The notes beneath the pieces were generated by a model. That model saw nothing but the letters and a program-made list of their open reading frames with translations. It did no database searches and was not told the DNA's origin. Positions 58,202 to 64,000 of a stretch of 64,000 nt of DNA are shown here, in pieces. The position numbers and the translations under genes are program-made. The DNA is from Actinomyces capricornis (GTDB lineage Bacteria; Actinomycetota; Actinomycetes; Actinomycetales; Actinomycetaceae), in the NCBI RefSeq assembly GCF_019974135.1, contig NZ_AP025017.1, positions 2,170,001 through 2,234,000 on the forward strand, in the 5' to 3' direction. Each line of letters begins with the position of its first letter. Position 1 is the stretch's first letter.

Positions 58202-58939
58202 GTGCTGATCCGAAGAATGATCTGTTCGCTGATGGCTGTGCTGCTGCTTGTGGCTGGATGCTCACTGGGTGGGGAGCGTGATCCTCGTGAGATGACGGCC
58301 GAGCGGATGCTGGAGGTTGCTGATGTTCCGGGTGCCACGTCATCAGAGATTACGAGAATCGACGAAATGACAGGATGTATAGATATGAGGCCGGTGCTGC
58401 ACAGATTCTATTCACGTGGAGAAAAATACCCTCCTACAACTATTCGACTTGATTCCAGTAACGGAGTACTCGTACAGCAAACTCTTATATATGAGAGTAC
58501 AGGGAGTAATCCGCTCCGCGATGTTCAGTATGCGATAGATGAATGCATTAAGACGGCTCCTATGAAATACAGAATAGATTTTCAAGCTACTGAACTCTTT
58601 GAGCCCCTTGCTCAGAATGTCGTTCCGTATGGTGTTCTGGGGTACACCAACGTTGTCACGAACGAGAATGCTGGCACGAAGAGCACGACGCAGCGTGTTT
58701 TTCTTCGCTTCGATCATGAGGGTAAGAAGGGGCTGATGTACTTGTCGGTGACGAATCCGTCGGGTGAGCCTGCCGACTTATCTCCGATGGATCTGATTGA
58801 TCCTGCCTTGCGCAAGGCGGAGGCAACCCTGGACCACACAGGCCTCGGGTCTTTGACGCCCTCGCCTGCGCCCACCACCACCGCCGGCACCTCAGAAGAC
58901 CCATCTGCAACCGGCTCGCCAACCCAGGCCAGCGAGTAG
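58202..58939 (+). CDS. lipoprotein, third member of mosaic array
   Basis: 245 residues. Start GTG 58202 after AGGAGG. Lipobox LVAGC (Cys about 18). The N-terminal half is only distantly like the first lipoprotein, but from VFLRFDHEGKKGLMYLSVTN to the SPAPTTTAGTSE tail the two are almost identical in DNA. AT-rich middle (58360-58620). Lies right after the IS630-like element. Confidence 0.75.
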   Translation: MLIRRMICSLMAVLLLVAGCSLGGERDPREMTAERMLEVADVPGATSSEITRIDEMTGCIDMRPVLHRFYSRGEKYPPTTIRLDSSNGVLVQQTLIYESTGSNPLRDVQYAIDECIKTAPMKYRIDFQATELFEPLAQNVVPYGVLGYTNVVTNENAGTKSTTQRVFLRFDHEGKKGLMYLSVTNPSGEPADLSPMDLIDPALRKAEATLDHTGLGSLTPSPAPTTTAGTSEDPSATGSPTQASE

Positions 58940-58972
58940 AAGCTTCCCGATTATCAGGATTCCTGCACCAAG

Positions 58973-59020
58973 TACACTGTGCAGACCAGATACACCGTGC
59001 AGACCAGATACACTGTGCAG
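58973..59020. repeat. 18-bp tandem repeat, 2.7 copies
   Basis: TACACTGTGCAGACCAGA at 58973-58990, again with one change at 58991-59008, and a partial copy to 59020. It fills most of the 122-bp gap between convergent lipoprotein and secreted-protein genes and may mark their end. Confidence 0.8.
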
Positions 59021-59061
59021 AAGTGCGCCGGTGCAGTGCTCTCCAGATGAGAGTCAAGAGG

Positions 59062-60123
59062 TCAGGGGGCCGAAGGCTTACCAGTGCTGTTAAGCACCTG
59101 GGCCTCGGCCACAGGAATACCCACCGTGCTCGTCGTCGTCACCGCGTCAAGAGCGCCACCAGCGCCATCCGACGCAGTAAATTCCGTCCGGTACGACACG
59201 GAGATCTTTACTGGCGTGGTCCCTCCAAGATGAGCACTGGAACGAGTGAAGGTCACCGAGCAGTCCGTCGCACCAGCATCCTGCGCCCATGGCCGTCCAA
59301 AACCCTCGCAGTCCTCCACCAGATCAGGTCCCGACAGGCTCAGCCCACTCGACCGGGCCGTGACCGTCGCCGTTACCGGGCCAGCGGTCGCCGTCGCAAT
59401 CACCTCCGCCGGGGTCTCAGTGGCCCACACCCACGTCTGGAAGCCCACCAGTGTGCCACCGGAGCTGCCAAGCCTGGGATTGTAATCCACGTGAGGGTCC
59501 GGAATCGACACCGCATCCCACGCCGCCTCCGCCAGCGTCCTGCCGTCGATCAGGGGCGCCGGCGGCGTCCCGCCCGCGGGAACGAACACAGGGCCATTAT
59601 TGGCGAAGAACTCCGAGGATATCCTCCGGTACTCCTCCGAAGACATATCACTGCTACTGCTCCAGCGGCACTCTGGGGAGTACCAGCGGCCCTCCGTGTC
59701 ATCCTTGTGCTGATCCAGGTCGGGGTAGTCGCTCTTCCAGTCCTCCGCGCTCTCGCCAGTCATGGCCGCGGTGGCGGCAGTGCCCTGGGAATTGAGCCAC
59801 TCGTACTTTTCCTTCCCGGTGGACCCCGGCGAGTAGCTGCACACGGGCTCCACCGTGGCCGCTGCTGTCGTCGAGGACTCGGAGGTTATGGCTCCGCCAC
59901 CGCCGCCCGATCCACCTTCGGAATACGTGTATACCACGGAGACCGTGATCTGCTGGCTCCCGCCCGAACCGCCCGCCGAGCCCGCAGCAGTGCCAGCGGC
60001 TGAGGACTGCCCCCCGTCGCCGTGGGCCAGCCCGCCCGGGAGCAGGGCCAGCACTGCGCAGAGCGCCGGGATGAGCGAGCGGCCCGGACGCGGCGGATAT
60101 GATCTGGTGGTGCTGCTCCTCAT
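59062..60123 (-). CDS. secreted Ser/Gly-rich protein, family A copy 1
   Basis: 353 residues. Signal peptide (about 1-35, LIPALCAVLALLPGGLAHG), Ser/Gly/Thr-rich linker, then a domain with four conserved cysteines. The C-terminal block has GTLVGFQTWVWAT, SSGLSLSGPD, CEGFGRPW and CSVTFTRSSAHLGGTTP, ending IPVAEAQVLN. Paralogous to the genes at 60955 and 63840. ATG overlaps the stop of the lipoprotein gene upstream (ATGA). Function unknown. Confidence 0.75.
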   Translation of the reverse strand: MRSSTTRSYPPRPGRSLIPALCAVLALLPGGLAHGDGGQSSAAGTAAGSAGGSGGSQQITVSVVYTYSEGGSGGGGGAITSESSTTAAATVEPVCSYSPGSTGKEKYEWLNSQGTAATAAMTGESAEDWKSDYPDLDQHKDDTEGRWYSPECRWSSSSDMSSEEYRRISSEFFANNGPVFVPAGGTPPAPLIDGRTLAEAAWDAVSIPDPHVDYNPRLGSSGGTLVGFQTWVWATETPAEVIATATAGPVTATVTARSSGLSLSGPDLVEDCEGFGRPWAQDAGATDCSVTFTRSSAHLGGTTPVKISVSYRTEFTASDGAGGALDAVTTTSTVGIPVAEAQVLNSTGKPSAP

Positions 60124-60821
60124 GCGGTGCACTCGTTCTGCGACTCGAAGATACTGCCGATCATCTTCCACTTCCCATCAGAATTATCCAGGATATAGCG
60201 GTGCTGGTAGCGCCCTTGTTGGGAAGGGTCGGTGGTCTCCTGACCGGCGCCGTTGAAACTGCGCACATCCCGACGATCCGTGCAAGCCACCACCTCAGCG
60301 CGCGCGGGCGCGTAGGCATCCTGCACGTCGACGTAGAGGAAGGCCACATGCACCGGGCCGGAGAGTCGCTCACCGGGCTCCAGCGCCGCATAATTGCCCT
60401 GGAAGAACGCTAGTTCATCGCCCTTGGCCAACTCCTCCGCCCCCTGAGTACCCGCACCGGTACCCGCCGGGGTGAACCACACGTTCCAAGTGAACTGGTC
60501 ATAGGCGACAAAGGCCTTGAGGGCATCCTGCTGCTTCCCGTTGAGGTCCTCTGGGATGGACGTCACTTCATAGCCGATCTCCTCATTGGACAGGGACTGC
60601 GTGGTCACCTCCTGCGTCGAGGCGCTCGCCGAGGCGCTAGCCGCAGCATGCTCCTGCTCGCCGGCGGTATCCGGGGCGGAGGCCTGCGGTGAGAAGGCCG
60701 GGACCGTGGGCTGCGAGGTGGATGACCCGCCATCGGCGGAGCAGGCAACCGCACCTCCCGCCGCGATCAGCAGCGCACAGCCAGCCGCAATAGAGCGACG
60801 AACGGTACCAGAAGCAGTCAT
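60120..60821 (-). CDS. lipoprotein, family B copy 1
   Basis: 233 residues. Lipobox AVAC (Cys about 27), Ala/Ser/Thr linker to about 75, then a small domain with EIGYEVTSIPEDLNGKQQDA, YDQFTWNVWF, VACTDRRDV and a final NEC. The same plan is seen in the two B proteins to the right. GGAGG precedes ATG 60821. Coupled to the A1 gene. Confidence 0.75.
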   Translation of the reverse strand: MTASGTVRRSIAAGCALLIAAGGAVACSADGGSSTSQPTVPAFSPQASAPDTAGEQEHAAASASASASTQEVTTQSLSNEEIGYEVTSIPEDLNGKQQDALKAFVAYDQFTWNVWFTPAGTGAGTQGAEELAKGDELAFFQGNYAALEPGERLSGPVHVAFLYVDVQDAYAPARAEVVACTDRRDVRSFNGAGQETTDPSQQGRYQHRYILDNSDGKWKMIGSIFESQNECTA

Positions 60822-60954
60822 GATGATCCCTCCACATCGACAGATCAATGTTGTGATCGTACATGACAGTCCGGCCAAGAGCCAGGTGTCGTCCTACCCA
60901 TGGCCCCTCAGGCGCAGGTGCGATCAAGGAGGGAGAGAGGGAGGACGTCAGTCG

Positions 60955-62037
60955 TCAGTTGTCACTCCCGTTGAGGGTCTGCGCCTCAGCCACGGGGATG
61001 TCGAACTGCGAGTTCGTTGTCACCGAGTTCAGGCTGCCACTGGTGCCGTCCGAAGCTGACCACGTGACCCCGTAGGTCACCTGGACTTTCAGCGGTGTTG
61101 TGCCGCCCAGGTGAGCGCTGGAGCGAGTGAAGGAGACCATGCAATCGCTTGTGGCGCCATCAGGCTCGTTCGGCGTCCACTCCCGGCCAAATCCGGTGCA
61201 GGACACCTCGCTATCGGGTGCGGACAGGTTCAGGCCCGAGGACGAGGCCGTCACCTCCGCTGAGGAGTCCCCGGCAGTTGCCGTAGCCGTGATAGAGGTC
61301 GGCGTGTCACCTGTGGCCCACACCCAGGTGTTATAGCCCACCAGCGTTGCGCCGTTCTGGCCCAGCTTGGGGTTCGTCTCGACTGTGGGGGCGGGGATGG
61401 TGATCGCCTTCATCGCAGCGCGGGCCAGGACGCTTCCAGGAATAGGGGGAGTCGGGGGCTTGGAACCTGCGGGCACCCATAGCCTTAACTCTGTGTTGGC
61501 CGTATAGAAAGCACGAAACGCGGCCCGGAACTCCTCATCATTAGCCGCCCTGGAGCGATCGCAGTAGCGGATATGCCACATGCCGCCCTCATTGGCTCTC
61601 GCCTCTGAATTCGGGTAGAGTCGGTCGGCCGCCTCCTTGGCCTTCGCGTCGTCCTTCTTCTTCTCGTAGATGGAATTCACCCACGCCCGCGCCTCTGTTC
61701 CGCTGATATACGGCTTGTGGTAGCAGATTGGCAGTACCGTGGCCTCCACCTGCTGTGACGTGGTTCCCGATCCGTCGGCTCCAGGTGCCCCTCCAGAGCC
61801 ACCAGAGGCCGTGGTCGACTCCACTGACACGGTGATCGTCACGGATCCATCTCCCGACTCCTGGGCACTACTACCCGTGTTGTTGGTCATAGCAGCAGCC
61901 TGGGAGGCTGTAGTCAGTGCTACCAGGCTCACGATCGGAAGAAGCACGCCGATCAGGGCGGCCTTCCCGACGGAATGGCGGCGCAATACTGTCAACAACT
62001 GCCGAGCCCCTCTTGCCTGGCGATTGCGACGATCCAC
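60955..62037 (-). CDS. secreted Ser/Gly-rich protein, family A copy 2
   Basis: 360 residues. Basic N-terminus, signal helix (about 26-48, ALIGVLLPIVSLVALTTASQ), linker and four-cysteine domain. C-terminal block TLVGYNTWVWATGDTPTSI, SSGLNLSAPD, CTGFGREW, CMVSFTRSSAHLGGTTP, IPVAEAQTLN. GTG start after AAAGGAGGG, 46 bases inside the end of the B2 gene, so the two are translationally linked. Confidence 0.77.
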   Translation of the reverse strand: MDRRNRQARGARQLLTVLRRHSVGKAALIGVLLPIVSLVALTTASQAAAMTNNTGSSAQESGDGSVTITVSVESTTASGGSGGAPGADGSGTTSQQVEATVLPICYHKPYISGTEARAWVNSIYEKKKDDAKAKEAADRLYPNSEARANEGGMWHIRYCDRSRAANDEEFRAAFRAFYTANTELRLWVPAGSKPPTPPIPGSVLARAAMKAITIPAPTVETNPKLGQNGATLVGYNTWVWATGDTPTSITATATAGDSSAEVTASSSGLNLSAPDSEVSCTGFGREWTPNEPDGATSDCMVSFTRSSAHLGGTTPLKVQVTYGVTWSASDGTSGSLNSVTTNSQFDIPVAEAQTLNGSDN

Positions 62038-62696
62038 CTGTCGCCCTCCTTTGTCATCTCTATCGTCTCAGCATAACGACCATGATCGTTGGGGTTGCTC
62101 ACGTCTTCGCCGTCCGCAGATACCTTCCGTGTCTGAGTTTTGTCGGAGCATGTCCCGACGATCGCGGTGCTCGTCTCGGCACTGACTTCAACATGGGTGA
62201 TGTCGACGATGTAGGTGCCCTCATAGTGCTCCCCGGCGGCCTTCAAATGGTTGTAGGTATTGGTGTAGGATTCCAGGGCCTGGCCGGTGAGGACTATCTG
62301 TGCCTCATCCATTCCGTTCATGGTGCGAACAGTTCCCCATGTGACATGGTCGTAATAGGCGAAGTCGCGGGCGACGGCGATCTGCTCTGGGGTCAGATCT
62401 GATGGGAGGGAGGTGATGGTGTAGCTGATGTCGGGCCGGGAGAGCTCCTCGGTGGTGATCGAGGTGCTCGAGCTCGTCGCCGTGGCGTCGGCCCCGGAGG
62501 GGGTGTCGGTAGTGGAGCCCTCGGAGGAGGCTGAGGGTGGGGCCCCTGAGGCCTGTGCTGTGGTCTGGGGCGTGTACTGGGCCAGGGTTGTCGGGTCCGA
62601 GGCCTGCTGCCCGCCTGAGGAGCAGGCCCCCACCGCGGCCAGGGCCAGGAATGCGGCCAGCACCCCTCCTGCTGCCCGGTTGCGTGCACTTCCCAC
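61992..62696 (-). CDS. lipoprotein, family B copy 2
   Basis: 234 residues. Start GTG 62696, set by GGAGGG 6 bases upstream. Lipobox AVGAC (Cys about 25), linker, then ISYTITSLPSDLTPEQIAVA ... MNGMDEAQIVLTGQALES ... IVGTCSD and a final GSC. Residues 1 to about 90 are identical to copy 3; the C-terminal domain differs. Its 3' end overlaps the A2 start. Confidence 0.8.
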   Translation of the reverse strand: MGSARNRAAGGVLAAFLALAAVGACSSGGQQASDPTTLAQYTPQTTAQASGAPPSASSEGSTTDTPSGADATATSSSTSITTEELSRPDISYTITSLPSDLTPEQIAVARDFAYYDHVTWGTVRTMNGMDEAQIVLTGQALESYTNTYNHLKAAGEHYEGTYIVDITHVEVSAETSTAIVGTCSDKTQTRKVSADGEDVSNPNDHGRYAETIEMTKEGDRWIVAIARQEGLGSC

Positions 62697-62831
62697 GATG
62701 AGCCCTCCCATCACGTGACCTTACCGTTACCATCGCGCAATCTACCCACAGCAGCTCCCATGATCCAGCAGGCACCACGACCGCCCCCGGGGAGCCCTGC
62801 CCATGACCGCGCACCGACGACCCGCATCCCC
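62426..62831. repeat. direct repeat copy 1 (938-bp offset)
   Basis: 62426-62750 matches 63364-63688 without a difference that I can see, and similarity continues with few changes to about 62831/63769. It covers promoter, ribosome site, signal peptide and linker of family B genes 2 and 3. Confidence 0.9.
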
Positions 62832-62929
62832 GCCAACAGGCCAACGACACTCCCTGTAGGGTGACTTACCTCATAGTTCCTAGCCTTGGGTGGGTTCGGA
62901 TACCTCGGCGGTCTCATGGCATGCGGCCA

Positions 62930-63634
62930 TCAGCAACTTCCGTGCTCCTCATTCCTGTCAGCCGTGACGATCCACCTGTCGCCCTCTTTCGCCATGTCAC
63001 TCACCGTCACCCCGCGACCCCATCCGTTAGATTCAGAGACATCCTGGCCGTCTGTGGAGATTACTTGGACCGCTGTTCTGTCGGAGCATGTTCCGACGAC
63101 TGCCGTTCCGGTTTCGGGACTGATCTCCACGTAGGTGACATCGACGGTGTAGGAGCCCTCGAGGTGCTGTCCTGAGTTTTCCAGTCTGTTGTAAGTGCTG
63201 GTGAAGGTCTCCAGGGCCTGGCCGGTGAGGACTGTCTGTGCCTCATCCATTCCGTTCATGGTGCGGAAAATTTCCCATGTGACCTGGTCGTAGTAGGCGT
63301 AGTCGCGCAGGACGCTGATCTGCTCGGGCGTGAGGTCGGTCGGTAGGGATGTGATGGTGTAGTTGATGTCGGGCCGGGAGAGCTCCTCGGTGGTGATCGA
63401 GGTGCTCGAGCTCGTCGCCGTGGCGTCGGCCCCGGAGGGGGTGTCGGTAGTGGAGCCCTCGGAGGAGGCTGAGGGTGGGGCCCCTGAGGCCTGTGCTGTG
63501 GTCTGGGGCGTGTACTGGGCCAGGGTTGTCGGGTCCGAGGCCTGCTGCCCGCCTGAGGAGCAGGCCCCCACCGCGGCCAGGGCCAGGAATGCGGCCAGCA
63601 CCCCTCCTGCTGCCCGGTTGCGTGCACTTCCCAC
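62930..63634 (-). CDS. lipoprotein, family B copy 3
   Basis: 234 residues. Same start arrangement (GTG 63634, GGAGGG) and the same signal peptide and linker as copy 2. The domain then diverges: INYTITSLPTDLTPEQISVL, TFTSTYNRLENSGQHLEGSY, VVGTCSDRTA, final GSC. A -10 like TAAGGT at 63656-63661 (minus strand) is also duplicated before copy 2. Confidence 0.8.
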   Translation of the reverse strand: MGSARNRAAGGVLAAFLALAAVGACSSGGQQASDPTTLAQYTPQTTAQASGAPPSASSEGSTTDTPSGADATATSSSTSITTEELSRPDINYTITSLPTDLTPEQISVLRDYAYYDQVTWEIFRTMNGMDEAQTVLTGQALETFTSTYNRLENSGQHLEGSYTVDVTYVEISPETGTAVVGTCSDRTAVQVISTDGQDVSESNGWGRGVTVSDMAKEGDRWIVTADRNEEHGSC

Positions 63635-63769
63635 GATGAGCCCTCCCATCACGTGACCTTACCGTTACCATCGCGCAATCTACCCACAACAGCCCTCGCG
63701 ATCCAGCAGGCACCACGACCGCCCCCGGGGAGCCCTGCCCATGACCGCACACCGACGACCCGCATCCCC
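63364..63769. repeat. direct repeat copy 2 (938-bp offset)
   Basis: Partner of 62426-62831. Sharp loss of identity begins inside the coding sequence at the linker/domain border (first difference at 63363 against 62425). Confidence 0.9.
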
Positions 63770-63839
63770 GCCAACAGGCCGAGGACAACTCGTCGGTGCC
63801 CCTGCGGGTGACCCGCCTGAAAGCCCTGGCCTTGGGTGA

Positions 63840-64000
63840 TCAGTGATCCCCACTCGCGTTGAGGGTCTGGGCCTCGGCGACCGGGATCGGCGTTGTCGAG
63901 GAGGTGGTGATATGGCCCAGGCTTCCGCTTGCGCCAGTATTGGAGTCCCATGAGGCCGCGTAGGTCGCAGACACGGTCAAGGGGGTCGTGCCGCCATGAA
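63840..64000 (-). CDS. secreted protein, family A copy 3 (start beyond window)
   Basis: Only the last 53 codons are present, reading HGGTTPLTVSATYAASW and ending TPIPVAEAQTLNASGDH. They align directly with the ends of A1 and A2 (HLGGTTPLKV ... IPVAEAQTLN). It is the third A copy, upstream of B3 in the same direction. Confidence 0.85.
   Translation of the reverse strand, partial: HGGTTPLTVSATYAASWDSNTGASGSLGHITTSSTTPIPVAEAQTLNASGDH

Noticed and set aside
55600..64000. Prophage or integrative element
   Set aside because: Two insertion sequences and AT-richer genes are present, but there is no integrase, phage structural gene, tRNA target or attachment repeat within the window.

Overview
ORGANISM. 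The window is GC-rich DNA with very short intergenic gaps, GTG starts and stop/start overlaps. It carries a high-GC Gram-positive (Actinobacteria) gene set: NucS mismatch-repair endonuclease, an actinobacterial-order F-ATPase operon followed by a DUF2550 gene, a PspC-type sensor kinase, a Tad pilus operon ending in a LysM/BTAD membrane protein, WXG100 and EccC/EssC-type secretion genes, and a Zur-type set of cysteine-free ribosomal proteins. An Actinomyces-like member of the Actinomycetaceae is the best guess. This rests on gene content and order, not on a search. LAYOUT 1-24 kb. A truncated LiaF-like membrane protein diverges from a PspC histidine kinase and its NarL-type regulator. Then come a DUF456 protein, TsaC/Sua5 and a WecA-like glycosyl-lipid transferase leading into atpI-B-E-F-H-A-G-D-C and DUF2550. 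A mixed housekeeping stretch follows: acyltransferase-like membrane protein, nucS, winged-helix protein, nagA, carbonic anhydrase, purU. A complete IS481-family element (1,070 bp, 6-bp target duplication) sits just upstream of purU, next to a secreted Ig-like protein gene. LAYOUT 23-42 kb. Five ribosomal protein genes (rpmB, rpmG, rpsN, rpmE2, rpmJ) encoding zinc-free paralogues diverge, across a likely Zur box, from a CobW-like gene that has lost its P-loop. After a PhnB-like protein, glyA-folD are preceded by a ZTP riboswitch. Next are acylphosphatase, exonuclease III, a MacAB-like ABC operon, galK with a DeoR regulator, a 2'-5' RNA ligase-like protein, a YihY/BrkB protein and mannose-1-phosphate guanylyltransferase. 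Several intergenic regions hold unusually long perfect hairpins. LAYOUT 41.5-64 kb. A WXG100-like gene diverges from one long overlapping operon: SAF/CpaB, CpaE-like, TadA, TadB, TadC, four prepilin-like proteins, the LysM/BTAD protein and, 10 bp later, a 1,572-residue FtsK/SpoIIIE ATPase of the EccC/EssC type. Tad pilus and type VII secretion genes are therefore physically joined. Around the 3' part of the ATPase gene the codon preference changes. Downstream lies an AT-richer accessory zone: a small coiled protein, a mosaic array of lipoproteins broken by an IS630-like element, and a minus-strand array alternating two secreted families (Ser/Gly-rich exported proteins, A, and lipoproteins, B). 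One pair of B genes shares about 325 identical bases. This accessory zone, read as a variable cargo/immunity-type module attached to the secretion ATPase, is the best candidate for an undescribed system. Its function is inference only.
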